Positions 1 through 7,421 of a DNA stretch of 38,017 nt are shown here, piece after piece; position 1 is the first letter of the stretch, and every line of letters starts with the position of its first letter. This DNA comes from an uncultured Christensenella sp. (GTDB lineage Bacteria > Bacillota > Clostridia > Christensenellales > Borkfalkiaceae), in contig CAJTPB010000001.1 in NCBI GenBank assembly GCA_910578065.1, forward strand, positions 1 to 38,017, read 5' to 3'. The notes under the pieces are model-generated. The model worked only from the letters and a program-made list of their open reading frames with translations, had not been told where the DNA came from and searched no databases. Both the position numbers and the translations under genes were made by a program.

Positions 1-1
1 T

Positions 2-64
2 GAACATAAGGACGGACAACTGAATTACGCTGACGGGCATTTCGACCTTGAAAAATTTGTATAA
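2..64 (+). CDS. C-terminal end of an unidentified protein (partial)
   Basis: An open frame enters from the left edge and ends at TAA 62-64, giving about 20 residues ending in DLEKFV. No family can be recognised from so short a tail. Hairpins follow immediately downstream, which fits the end of a transcription unit. The assignment rests only on the open frame and position, so it could be a chance frame. Confidence 0.4.
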   Translation, partial: EHKDGQLNYADGHFDLEKFV

Positions 65-387
65 TAGAAAGATAAATTTCAATTTATCTTCCCATTATCT
101 TTCATAAAGTATAGCGCACTATACTTTGCTGCATTTTGCAAGCGAAGACAGTGCGCTATTTCTTTGCCCGCAAGGATATCCCTATAACAGATAACCTTAC
201 GGGCGATTTTATTCACGCAATATCGGGCACTTGAAAAATTCTGCTCGAATACGAAGGCTTATAGGCGCACGGAAAAAAGGAAAATACACACAAAAACTAT
301 CCCATGCACCGCAACCCATTCTTTTACCATTACACTTTCAAAAACGAGTTTCCTTAACAATACTTTCGATCCGCATACCGAATTATT
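65..387. other. Intergenic region with clustered inverted repeats
   Basis: No convincing gene is seen. The left part holds several hairpins: a 9-bp stem at 70-89 with a 2-base loop; an 8-bp palindrome at 107-126 whose arm at 111-119 can instead pair perfectly with 151-159; and a G+C-rich hairpin at 166-204 followed by GATTTTATT. The competing stems could be a terminator cluster for the partial gene or a small structured RNA. From 205 to 387 nothing stands out. Confidence 0.4.
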
Positions 388-425
388 AAAAAAGCCGAAC
401 GCAAATTGCGCTCGGCTTTTTTCTT
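388..425. terminator. Bidirectional rho-independent terminator
   Basis: A 9-bp stem (GCCGAACGC with GCGCTCGGC, one G-U type mismatch) is flanked by an A-run on the left and a T-run on the right. It would stop transcription of the minus-strand small ORFs that end at 426 and also anything reading rightward. Confidence 0.85.
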
Positions 426-557
426 TTAAGATTGACCGGTTGAAACGATGTCCTCTTCAAACTCGTCTTCCGCGTCCGGCAAAATCATGCAGTAACGCGG
501 ATTGTGCGCGTACCTCGTATCGCTTTGTACGCCGTCTTTTTTATCTTTCCCTTCCAT
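426..557 (-). CDS. Small hypothetical protein, 43 aa
   Basis: ATG at 557 follows a good GGGAGGG ribosome binding site 4-5 bases upstream, and the stop sits directly before a rho-independent terminator. The 43-residue product is hydrophilic with an acidic C-terminal half (PDAEDEFEEDI), a basic N-terminus and one cysteine. No family is recognised. It lies downstream of another 45-aa ORF on the same strand, with 39 bases between them, so the two may be cotranscribed behind the alpha-galactosidase gene. The strong ribosome binding site and the terminator make translation plausible, but function is unknown. Confidence 0.6.
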   Translation of the reverse strand: MEGKDKKDGVQSDTRYAHNPRYCMILPDAEDEFEEDIVSTGQS

Positions 558-596
558 AAAACCCTCCCGCTTGCAGTTTGCGCAAACGGAAAGTTT

Positions 597-734
597 TTAC
601 TCTTCCCCGTTCTCTTCTGCGGCGCAGCCGGACATTTCGGCAATCGCTTCGCGCTGTTCCGCCTGCTGTTTTTCTTCCCGTGCGGCGGCAAGCTCGTCTG
701 TGCGCCCTTGCAACTCTTTCTTTTCTTCTTTCAT
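597..734 (-). CDS. Small charged coiled-coil-like protein, 45 aa
   Basis: ATG at 734 is preceded by AGGAAGG at a normal distance. A longer in-frame extension upstream runs into the alpha-galactosidase gene and has no ribosome binding site, so this start is preferred. The 45-residue product is almost entirely Glu, Lys, Gln, Ala and Arg, with a pattern that suggests one amphipathic or coiled-coil helix and an acidic C-terminus (EENGEE). No family is recognised. It sits 61 bases after the alpha-galactosidase stop and before another tiny ORF. It may be a regulatory or adaptor microprotein, but that is only a guess. Confidence 0.55.
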   Translation of the reverse strand: MKEEKKELQGRTDELAAAREEKQQAEQREAIAEMSGCAAEENGEE

Positions 735-795
735 ACTTTCCTTCCTTATCTGATTTGTTATTCTATACATATGCAACAAATTGCAACCGAAAACC

Positions 796-2952
796 TTAAC
801 TCTGCTTCTTTTTGGGAGCGGCGCATTTTTCGAACAAATACGCGCGCGGGAATACGGGGTTGGAATTTTCCGCAACGTTCGTATCGCCGAAAATTCCGCC
901 GAGGGATACGCTTCCCTTTACGAGCAGTTCGCCGTACGCCGTGCAGACCTCTTTCCAATCCCCCGAAGGCGATCTTAACGAAACGCGATAATACGCTTTT
1001 TCGTCTAACCCCGCAAACTTCGCCCGGACGTTCGACCGCCCGAGTCGGTATTCCGATACGATAACTACGGCGAACGCGGAAGATTTATCTTCCGATACGG
1101 TCAAATAACCCGCCCATTCTCCGCCGAATGCGTCGCCCAACGCATGATATTCGCCGAATTGCAACAGCATTCTGTGCTCTTTATAAAAAGCGATCTGCTT
1201 TTTGATTGCCGAAAGTTCTTCTTCCGTCGCTTTGGTCAAATCGCTTTCGTAGCCGAGCAGTCCGCCGCAGGCGACCAAAAAACGCGCTTCCAAAGAATTT
1301 CGGTTTCCTGTTTGATGGTTTGGAACCGCCGAAACGTGCGCGCCCATCGTGCTTTGCGGATAAGCCGCCGCCGTGCCCGCCTGAATGCGAATTCGGTCGC
1401 GCGCGTCTGTGTTGTCGCTCGTCCAAATTTGCGGCATATAGCTTAAAATGCCCAAGTCGAACCGATCGCCGCCCGAAGCGCACCCTTCGAACAGCACTTT
1501 GGGAAAGCGTTCGACTAATTTGCGGAACACCGAATACAAGCCCAATATGTAGCGGTGATAATATTCGCCGCCGCGCGTGTTTTTATCGAAGCAGTCGGTC
1601 ATCATGCGGTTATGATCCCACTTTACGTATTCCGCCTTCGTCGCCGTGATCACGCGGGAAACGGCGCGGAACACATACCCCTGCACCTGCGGATCGGCAA
1701 GATTGAGCATTAACTGATACCGCATGCGCACCGGTTCCCGTTTGGGGATTTTCATGGCGTATTCGGGATGTTTGCGGTAAAGATCGCTGTCTTCCGAAAT
1801 CATTTCCGGCTCTACCCAAATGCCGAATTTTAAACCCATGGCGCGAATTTCGTCTGCAAGCGATTCGATCCCGCCCGTCTTTTGCGCGTAATCCACCCAA
1901 TCGCCCAGCGAACAGCGGTCGCTGTCTCGCTTGCCGAACCAGCCGTCGTCGAGCACGAACAGTTCCGCGCCCGCTTCCGCCGCCTTTTTCGCAATGTCGA
2001 GAATGCGTTCCCGCGTGAAATCGAAATAGGTGCCTTCCCAGTTGTTTACCAAAACGGGGCGCTCTTTTTCTTTCCACTTGCCGCGCACGATATGACGGGA
2101 TACGAAGCGGCGCATGCGCAAAGAAACTTCCTCTTCCGATTTGCCGTAAACGAGCACCCCTTCGGGCGCGTGAAACGTTTCGCCCGCGTTCAGTTCCCAA
2201 GAAAAAGAAAAGGGATTGATCCCCGCGATCAAGCGGGTCCTGCCCGAATCGTCCGCTTCGGCGGCTTCCCTGTGATTGCCCGAATAAACGAGGTTTACCC
2301 CGTACGCTTCCCCCTCGCGCGCGAGCATGACGAAAGGATTGTGCCGATTGGAAGAAGTGCCCGTAAACGAAGCGTTTTCGCACTTGCCCAAATCGAGTTT
2401 ATGCGCGTGCCGCTGCCGCTCGCTCGCCCAGCCGCCGTCGTAAGTGATAAGCGAAAAATCTTTGCCCCATACTTCCGCCTGAACGGAAGCAAACCGTTCG
2501 AGATAAACGGGCTTTTTGCCCGCGTTCACGAGCGAAGCGTTTACGCAGACGGCGTCGCAGTCTGCATAGGCGGTAAGCTGCAAGATGAGTTTGAGTTTTT
2601 GCACCCCGTCGAAATATTCCAAACGCACGCATTTTTCTTCGCCGTACGAACAGGGAAGTTCTTCCGCGCACTCGCGCTTAGCGATGCGCGCCGATTTTAA
2701 GCGAAAGTCGCACGCCGCGCCCCCTTCCGCGCTGCGCACCAAAATAGAGGGTTCGCGAAAGTCCGTTCCCCCCCAAGGCGAAAAAAGCGAAAGCCCGCAC
2801 GCTTCCTCTTCCGCTTCCAAAAGTTCCGTTCCCGTAAAATCGCCGATCTTATCCCCGTAATAGAGGTATTCGGCGCGCGTTTCTCCCGCACGGATCAACA
2901 TCGACGTATGCGCCGTTTCCAACACAAAAAAATTTCCCTTATTCTTCAGCAT
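796..2952 (-). CDS. Alpha-galactosidase, glycoside hydrolase family 36
   Basis: The 718-aa length is normal for GH36 alpha-galactosidases, which release terminal alpha-1,6-galactose from melibiose, raffinose and stachyose. An N-terminal beta-supersandwich region (about 1-300) is followed by a TIM barrel. Family signatures are clear: NNWEGTYFDF near 303, LDDGWFG near 335, GIWVEPEM near 377, YVKWDHNR with the expected nucleophile Asp446, CASGG near 491, and TSDNTDA near 511 carrying the acid/base Asp. No signal peptide is seen, so the enzyme is probably cytoplasmic and needs an oligosaccharide importer, which is absent here; the multi-sugar type ABC ATPase at 19719-21401 could serve one. ATG 2952 follows GGAGG, and a promoter lies at 2974-3002. 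Confidence 0.95.
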   Translation of the reverse strand: MLKNKGNFFVLETAHTSMLIRAGETRAEYLYYGDKIGDFTGTELLEAEEEACGLSLFSPWGGTDFREPSILVRSAEGGAACDFRLKSARIAKRECAEELPCSYGEEKCVRLEYFDGVQKLKLILQLTAYADCDAVCVNASLVNAGKKPVYLERFASVQAEVWGKDFSLITYDGGWASERQRHAHKLDLGKCENASFTGTSSNRHNPFVMLAREGEAYGVNLVYSGNHREAAEADDSGRTRLIAGINPFSFSWELNAGETFHAPEGVLVYGKSEEEVSLRMRRFVSRHIVRGKWKEKERPVLVNNWEGTYFDFTRERILDIAKKAAEAGAELFVLDDGWFGKRDSDRCSLGDWVDYAQKTGGIESLADEIRAMGLKFGIWVEPEMISEDSDLYRKHPEYAMKIPKREPVRMRYQLMLNLADPQVQGYVFRAVSRVITATKAEYVKWDHNRMMTDCFDKNTRGGEYYHRYILGLYSVFRKLVERFPKVLFEGCASGGDRFDLGILSYMPQIWTSDNTDARDRIRIQAGTAAAYPQSTMGAHVSAVPNHQTGNRNSLEARFLVACGGLLGYESDLTKATEEELSAIKKQIAFYKEHRMLLQFGEYHALGDAFGGEWAGYLTVSEDKSSAFAVVIVSEYRLGRSNVRAKFAGLDEKAYYRVSLRSPSGDWKEVCTAYGELLVKGSVSLGGIFGDTNVAENSNPVFPRAYLFEKCAAPKKKQS

Positions 2953-2973
2953 AAAATACCTCCGTTTAAGGGA

Positions 2974-3002
2974 ATTATAACATATTCGTTTGAAATTGTA
3001 TA
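2974..3002 (-). promoter_or_regulatory. Sigma-A promoter for the alpha-galactosidase gene
   Basis: On the minus strand a perfect -10 TATAAT (2974-2979) lies 17 bp from a 4/6 match -35 TATACA (2997-3002). The leader to ATG 2952 would be about 15 bases and includes the GGAGG site. No obvious sugar-repressor operator was identified. Confidence 0.6.
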
Positions 3003-3020
3003 TCCTTTTTCTTGCCTTTC

Positions 3021-3308
3021 TCAGGAAATCTGTTTTAACACTTTGGAATAAATTTCCGCCTTTTGATCGAGCATTTGTTTTTGCGCAGGCGCAACTTCGT
3101 AATACCCGCGCGAAAGCATTTGTTCGTATACGGTAAACTGATCTTCCGCGCTCGAAGAATAATTCTTCATAATTTCTTTGCGGAACGATTTGCTGCTTCC
3201 TTCCGTAAGCGCCGTTGTGTAAAAGGTCAAAAGCTGTTTTTCTACGTCGAGCATGTCTTGCAGAGCGTCTTTTTCGTTTAACGAAATATCTTTTTTAGAC
3301 TGTTTCAC
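3021..3308 (-). CDS. CotF-like spore coat protein, 95 aa
   Basis: The product resembles the Coat_F family of small four-helix, rubrerythrin-like proteins: DMLDVEKQLLTFYTTAL, then repeated helices ending with EIYSKVLKQ. The preferred start is GTG 3308, preceded by AAGGAGG at ideal spacing; the longer open frame from 3437 overlaps the upstream gene and is unlikely. GTG overlaps the stop of the upstream gene (GTGA), indicating translational coupling. Family members sit in the spore coat of Bacilli and Clostridia, so this suggests the organism is, or descends from, a spore former. Confidence 0.8.
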   Translation of the reverse strand: MKQSKKDISLNEKDALQDMLDVEKQLLTFYTTALTEGSSKSFRKEIMKNYSSSAEDQFTVYEQMLSRGYYEVAPAQKQMLDQKAEIYSKVLKQIS

Positions 3309-3502
3309 GATTGTCCTCCTTCCAAAATCCGATACAGTGCGGAAAACCGATCCGCATGCGCCATAGAGATGCGGTGCATTTCTTGGGCAAGCGCCGCGTC
3401 CGTAAGCGTGTTGGCGTATATACGCGCCTTTTTGCACGCCATTTCTTCCCCCGTAAGAATGTGCGAAAGCACTTCTAAATCTTTTGCCGTCAGTTTAGTC
3501 AT
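3305..3502 (-). CDS. Small helical protein coupled to the CotF-like gene, 65 aa
   Basis: ATG 3502 has a strong GGAGGAGGG ribosome binding site. The 65-residue product (KLTAKDLEVLSHILTGEE, then helices rich in Ala, Met and His) resembles the N-terminal half of CotF/rubrerythrin-like four-helix proteins, and paired short CotF-like genes are common in Clostridia. The stop TGA overlaps the GTG start of the next gene, so the two are probably made in equal amounts and may form a heterodimer that reconstitutes a four-helix bundle. That pairing is inference; the coupling is seen directly. Confidence 0.75.
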   Translation of the reverse strand: MTKLTAKDLEVLSHILTGEEMACKKARIYANTLTDAALAQEMHRISMAHADRFSALYRILEGGQS

Positions 3503-3548
3503 AAAAAACCCTCCTCCGCACTGTTATAGACGAAGAAGGGGGTTTTTA
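3503..3548 (-). terminator. Probable terminator hairpin overlapping the coat-gene leader
   Basis: An imperfect stem pairs ACCCTCCTCCG (3508-3518) with CGAAGAAGGGGGT (3531-3543), with A and T runs outside. It would end the minus-strand transcript of the 361-aa gene. One arm is the ribosome binding site of the coat pair, so folding would also hide that site in read-through RNA. Confidence 0.5.
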
Positions 3549-3554
3549 TACAAT

Positions 3555-4640
3555 TTACGTTGAGAAAACTTGGGTAAGCAACGCGTCGAGCTCTTGCGTG
3601 TTTTGTACCGAATGCGAACAGGTGTGCAAGCTGTGCTCGCTCCGCCAATACCGTTCGAATTGAGGAGGCCGGGTCTTGCCCAGCGGCACGTACGAAAAAT
3701 CTCGATAATCTTGTTTTGTCATGGTTAATTCGATATAAGATATTGCGTGATCTTGCACTTCGTACAACGTGCGGTATTTTGCGTCGGGAACGGCTGAGGG
3801 GCGTTCGTCGAACATAAAATCGAGCAGCGCGAACTCTTCGTAAGCGGCGACGATGCGCCTTTGTTCACAGTGCACGAAATAAAATTCCCTTAAATGACCG
3901 AGTACGAAAACCACCCATTTCCCCGCGAATTTTCCGCTTTTTATGCAATAGGCGATCGCGTCTCCTTCGCAAAAGTCGCACGAAAAGCGCATTTTCCGCG
4001 AACCTTTTATCACGTCGGAAACATGCAATTTTCGAAACGGGTGCGGGCGGGTTTGAAGCAGCGACAAAATATGCGTAAGGTGTTTTTTTCTCGCTTCGAG
4101 TATCTTTTTCGGATGCCCCTTCAAACGGCGCACATTCATGACTGTACGGGGATAACACCACCCTTCGATCTTACCGTGTTTGTTAGGAAGCCGGTAGTCG
4201 GTGATATATTCTAAGATGTCTTCATCGCTCATATGCGATATGTCGATGCTGATCCATCTTGCGCACGAAACGGGTACGCCTTCGTGAATGAGCGCCGCGT
4301 CTTCGAACGGCTTTAACGTATTTCCGCTTTTAAGAAAGGAGATCGCCGTTTGAAATGTCTTTTCGTCGTAATATCCGTTTTGCTCTAAATAATAAGCAAT
4401 GCAAACATAAAAAATACTCTCGTAAAATTCCGCGTCGTATTTCTTTAACGCGGTGCGGATCTCTTCGATATACACGCTTTCCATCCGCTTTACGGCAAGG
4501 TCGGGCGGATCCCCCGTAGCGAGCAAAAGCCTTAAATCGTTGCGTAAACGGATATTGAATAAATCGTTTTCGATATGCGCGCCCATCAGTTCGTACGGTG
4601 TTTCTTGGAACATGGTGTCGAACGGTAAATAATCAAACAC
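3555..4640 (-). CDS. Unrecognised 361-aa protein downstream of nth
   Basis: A GTG start at 4640 lies 5 bases after the stop of endonuclease III, so the two form an operon; the site GGGGA is about 9-10 bases upstream. I do not recognise the family. There is no signal peptide or membrane helix. The middle has a Cys pair (SCDFCEGD, near 225) and other cysteines, which might bind metal but do not form a classical zinc finger. The N-terminal ~130 residues are helical and the C-terminal half is mixed alpha/beta. It could be a phage-like or lineage-specific regulator. The operon with a DNA repair gene is the only functional hint. Confidence 0.8.
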   Translation of the reverse strand: MFDYLPFDTMFQETPYELMGAHIENDLFNIRLRNDLRLLLATGDPPDLAVKRMESVYIEEIRTALKKYDAEFYESIFYVCIAYYLEQNGYYDEKTFQTAISFLKSGNTLKPFEDAALIHEGVPVSCARWISIDISHMSDEDILEYITDYRLPNKHGKIEGWCYPRTVMNVRRLKGHPKKILEARKKHLTHILSLLQTRPHPFRKLHVSDVIKGSRKMRFSCDFCEGDAIAYCIKSGKFAGKWVVFVLGHLREFYFVHCEQRRIVAAYEEFALLDFMFDERPSAVPDAKYRTLYEVQDHAISYIELTMTKQDYRDFSYVPLGKTRPPQFERYWRSEHSLHTCSHSVQNTQELDALLTQVFST

Positions 4641-4645
4641 TTAGG

Positions 4646-5275
4646 CTATCCCCTTGTTTTTTCTTCGTAAGCGCATAACGCTTGCAGTGTGCAGTTTACG
4701 CAATCGGGACGGCGGGAATGGCAAACTCTTCTGCCGTGATAGATCAACCAATGATGCGCCTTGGACCAATCTTTTTGCGGGATCGCCTGCCGAAGCTGTT
4801 CTTCCGTTTTCGGCGGCGTATCCGCACAGGCAAGTCCCAAGCGGTTGCTTACGCGAAACACGTGCGTATCCACCGCAATAGCGTCTCCGCCGAAGGCGAC
4901 CGAATACACGACGTTCGCCGTTTTCTGCCCCACGCCCGCGAGCGAGCGCAGATCTTTCATATTCGAAGGGACTTGTCCGTGAAACCGTTCTTGAATATCG
5001 CGCGAAGCGGATAAAATGTGCTGCGCCTTGGAACGGTAAAGACCGCAGGAAAAAATATACCTTTCCAGCTCTTCCTGCGTAAGCGTAAGCATTTTTTCGG
5101 GCGTGGAATGATCTTTGAACAATTCGCGCGTCACTTTATTCACCCGCTCGTCGGTGCATTGCGCGGATAAAACGACTGCAACCAACAACTCGTACGGGGA
5201 ATTGTATTCCAGCGCGGGGCGCGCGTCGGGATACAGACGGGCAAGTTCTTTTAAAATATCCTGTTTGGATTCCAT
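4646..5275 (-). CDS. nth: Endonuclease III (DNA glycosylase / AP lyase)
   Basis: The 209-aa product matches bacterial endonuclease III, which removes oxidised pyrimidines and cleaves the abasic site in base excision repair. The helix-hairpin-helix motif LAGVGQKTA (112-120) carries the catalytic lysine (K118), followed by the catalytic aspartate in VDTHVFRVSNR (D136). The C-terminus has the iron-sulfur pattern C-X6-C-X2-C-X5-C at residues 185, 192, 195 and 201. An open frame extends upstream to 5344, but that part overlaps the promoter and shows no family similarity. ATG 5275 gives the usual N-terminus. The predicted transcription start falls on the A of this ATG, so the mRNA may be leaderless. 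Confidence 0.95.
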   Translation of the reverse strand: MESKQDILKELARLYPDARPALEYNSPYELLVAVVLSAQCTDERVNKVTRELFKDHSTPEKMLTLTQEELERYIFSCGLYRSKAQHILSASRDIQERFHGQVPSNMKDLRSLAGVGQKTANVVYSVAFGGDAIAVDTHVFRVSNRLGLACADTPPKTEEQLRQAIPQKDWSKAHHWLIYHGRRVCHSRRPDCVNCTLQALCAYEEKTRG

Positions 5276-5281
5276 ACCCTT

Positions 5282-5310
5282 ATTATAACGCCAACTGACA
5301 AAAAATGCAA
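5282..5310 (-). promoter_or_regulatory. Sigma-A promoter of nth, predicted leaderless
   Basis: Minus-strand -35 TTGCAT (5305-5310) and perfect -10 TATAAT (5282-5287) are separated by exactly 17 bp. Six bases (AAGGGT) separate the -10 box from ATG 5275, so +1 coincides with the start codon and no ribosome binding site would be transcribed. Confidence 0.7.
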
Positions 5311-5360
5311 GAATCTGCATTCGTTTACCGTCAAAAAGGTACAATCATCGGGCGGATTTT

Positions 5361-5603
5361 TTATAAATATACAAATTTATCCCCCGTTCGCCGCATAAAG
5401 CCGGAAAAAGACGCATACGGTCTTTTTTGCAGAAAAAAGCGGGCGCGGGCAAAAAAGTTCTCTTCGAACTTCGCCGAGATGCCGCAGCCGACGCCTGCCT
5501 CTTTGGGCGTTGCCACGGCGGAAGCGGGTATCCCCGCGTTTTTCAGCGCGGCGACGTAATCGAGCGTCTGCGCGCGCGAACGGAATACTGCCAAAATTGT
5601 CAT
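5361..5603 (-). CDS. DUF3343 protein, putative sulfur/selenium carrier, 80 aa
   Basis: The N-terminal half has the DUF3343 layout: a beta-alpha start MTILAVFRSRAQTL, a loop with PKEAGVGCGIS, and the single conserved cysteine (C40) in GCG. DUF3343 proteins are described as putative Se/S carriers and are often encoded beside selenium or sulfur trafficking genes. Here the gene is divergent from a class V cysteine desulfurase 60 bases away, which supports a sulfur-relay role: the desulfurase persulfide could be handed to C40. The partner is inferred from context. Residues after about 45 (basic, aromatic) are less typical. Confidence 0.75.
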   Translation of the reverse strand: MTILAVFRSRAQTLDYVAALKNAGIPASAVATPKEAGVGCGISAKFEENFFARARFFLQKRPYASFSGFMRRTGDKFVYL

Positions 5604-5662
5604 GTTACGTTCCCTGCCTTCGTATATATAGAAAGATTACCGAATTTTCGGTGGGAGGAATT

Positions 5663-6775
5663 ATGATATATCTCGATAACGCCGCGACGGGCGGATTGAA
5701 ACCCGCTTCCGTACAAAACGCGGTTCTCGCTTCCATGAAATGCTGCGCCAACCCCGGAAGAAGCGGACACGCCCTTTCCCTTGCGTGCGCCGAACGCGTG
5801 CTCGCCTGCCGCAACCTGCTTTCCGACCTGTTCGACGGATACGGGTATGAACGGGTGGTATTCACCAAAAACTGTACCGAGGCGCTGAACCTTGCGCTGT
5901 TCGGCACGCTGAAAAAGGGCGACCACGTGGTAACGACTTACCTCGAACACAATTCCGTTTTGCGCCCCTTAGAGGCGCTGAAAAAATCGGGCGCGATCGA
6001 GTATTCCGTCGCGCAAGCGGAACGGGGGCGGCTCTGCGCAGAGGACGTCGTATCACTCGTGCGGGAGAACACCGCGCTCGTAATCGTTACGAGCGCATCC
6101 AACGTGACGGGCGAAGCGCCCGACCTAAAAGCGATCAGAAAGGCGTTGCCCGAGCGCGTGCTGCTGTTTGTAGACGGCGCGCAAGGCGCGGGGCATCTGC
6201 CCTTGCATATGAAGGAAACGGGGATCGACGCGCTTGCCCTTGCAGGGCATAAAGGATTGCACGCCATACAGGGCGCGGGCGCGCTGCTCTTTTCCGATCG
6301 GGTAAATCCCCGCCCTCTCCTTTACGGAGGTACGGGCAGCGAAAGTTTTAACCCCGACATGCCCGAATATTATCCCGACCGTTTGGAAAGCGGCACCCTT
6401 TCTTATCCTGCGATCGCATCGCTGTTCGAAGGCGCGCTTACCGTAAAAGCCCAGCGGGATGCGGGCGCGGATATCCTGTTTAAATTGACGTCCGCGTTTT
6501 ATGCCGCGCTTGCAAACCTGCCCAAATACACCGCGTACTTTTCCCCCAATCACTGCGGAATTACGGCGTTCGCGCACGAAAGCCTTTCTTCCGAAGAAGT
6601 GGCGGGCATTCTTTCCGAACGGTTCCGCATTGCGGTACGGGGCGGATTGCACTGCGCGCCCCTCGTACATAAGGCGATGGGCACGTTCCCCGCGGGGTTG
6701 GTGCGCGCTTCCTTTTCCCCTTTTCAGGGTTTAAAAGAAGTGGGCGCGCTCGTCAATGCGCTGAAATATCTTTAA
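5663..6775 (+). CDS. Cysteine desulfurase-like class V aminotransferase
   Basis: The 370-aa product is a PLP-dependent class V aminotransferase of the SufS/Csd-like group (the subgroup described as cysteine desulfurase family EF2568-type). Signatures: YLDNAATG at the N-terminus, NPGRSGHALS near 30, TEALNLAL near 72, DGAQGAGH near 171, PLP lysine K197 in AGHKGLH, and the catalytic cysteine C331 in RGGLHCAP. It should convert cysteine to alanine plus an enzyme persulfide. ATG 5663 follows GGGAGG; the open frame extends upstream but that part lacks similarity. It is divergent from a DUF3343 carrier-like gene, which suggests dedicated sulfur or selenium delivery and not bulk Fe-S assembly, since no scaffold genes are nearby. 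Confidence 0.92.
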   Translation: MIYLDNAATGGLKPASVQNAVLASMKCCANPGRSGHALSLACAERVLACRNLLSDLFDGYGYERVVFTKNCTEALNLALFGTLKKGDHVVTTYLEHNSVLRPLEALKKSGAIEYSVAQAERGRLCAEDVVSLVRENTALVIVTSASNVTGEAPDLKAIRKALPERVLLFVDGAQGAGHLPLHMKETGIDALALAGHKGLHAIQGAGALLFSDRVNPRPLLYGGTGSESFNPDMPEYYPDRLESGTLSYPAIASLFEGALTVKAQRDAGADILFKLTSAFYAALANLPKYTAYFSPNHCGITAFAHESLSSEEVAGILSERFRIAVRGGLHCAPLVHKAMGTFPAGLVRASFSPFQGLKEVGALVNALKYL

Positions 6776-6799
6776 TTGCATGAAACGCATTTTTCTTAG

Positions 6800-6819
6800 G
6801 CGCGCGGTTTTCCGCGCGC
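6800..6819 (+). terminator. G+C-rich hairpin after the desulfurase gene
   Basis: A perfect 8-bp stem GCGCGCGG/CCGCGCGC with a TTTT loop lies 25 bases after the stop codon. It is followed only by TATTTG, so it is an incomplete intrinsic terminator. Confidence 0.5.
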
Positions 6820-6849
6820 TATTTGCGCATAAGACGAAAAGCGGTCATA

Positions 6850-7290
6850 TCCCGTAATTGCGGTTTACACCCTATTACGGGAGGATTACTGCACTACTGC
6901 ACATAAAGATAAACGTTTCTCTTGCACATTCGGCATGCACCGCTTTCTCCGTTGCAGGGGCACATTACGTTGTGCATGCTCGCACACAATACAATTCGTA
7001 TTGTTTGTTTTTACACACCCTATTACGGGGCAGATAACTGCGCGCATTCTCTGCAATAAAGGGATAAACTTTTATCTCCCATGGACGGAATACGTTTTGC
7101 ACACATTACGGGGCAGATTATCCCGCACGCCCCTCTCACATAAGGCAATTTGGGTTATTTGTTTTTACACACCCGTTGCGCGGCGGATAACTGCGCTCCC
7201 GCACATGAAAATAAGTTTTCCCCCGCGCGTTCGGCATGCACCGCTTTCCCCGTTGCGGAGGCACATTACACTGTGCACGCTCGCACACAA
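6850..7290. repeat. Degenerate intergenic repeat array (about 300-bp period)
   Basis: Two sequence blocks recur in the 645-base gap 6776-7421. The head block (GTTTTTACACACCC... GGCAGATAACTGCGC) occurs at 6863-6892 (divergent), 7007-7045, 7095-7130 (partial) and 7161-7196. The core block, about 60 bp and starting TTCGGCATGCACCGCTTT, occurs at 6929-6990 and 7230-7290 and differs at only a few positions. Head-to-core spacing is alike (66 and 69 bases), so a unit of roughly 130-145 bp was duplicated. TCCCGTAAT at 6850 pairs with ATTACGGGA at 6874-6882. No coding signals were found. The rest of the gap holds nothing recognisable. Confidence 0.7.
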
Positions 7291-7421
7291 TGCAATGAAT
7301 GTTTGCGCTCGCAAATTCTGCGCACTTTTAACGCTTTGCCAAATTTTTATTGTGCGAAACCGCATTTGTGCTTAGGCACGCAGATATCTGCGCCCGAACG
7401 CATATGCCGCACCGCGCAAAT

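Noticed and set aside
1610..2700. Long ORFs on both strands inside the alpha-galactosidase gene (257 and 272 aa)
   Set aside because: They overlap a gene with clear GH36 motifs and show no similarity or ribosome sites.
2768..2774. C7 run in the alpha-galactosidase gene as a phase-variable tract
   Set aside because: It encodes a conserved-looking Trp-Gly-Gly stretch, and seven bases is within what coding chance allows; only the two nine-base tracts lie in promoters.
3021..3437. 138-aa version of the CotF-like protein starting at 3437
   Set aside because: It overlaps the upstream coding gene out of frame; GTG 3308 has an ideal ribosome site and gives the family-typical length.
4646..5344. Longer endonuclease III from 5344
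   Set aside because: The extra residues cover the promoter and have no counterpart in the family.
6935..7375. 146-aa plus-strand ORF across the repeat array
   Set aside because: No ribosome binding site; its sequence is a translation of repeated non-coding blocks rich in Cys, His and Arg.
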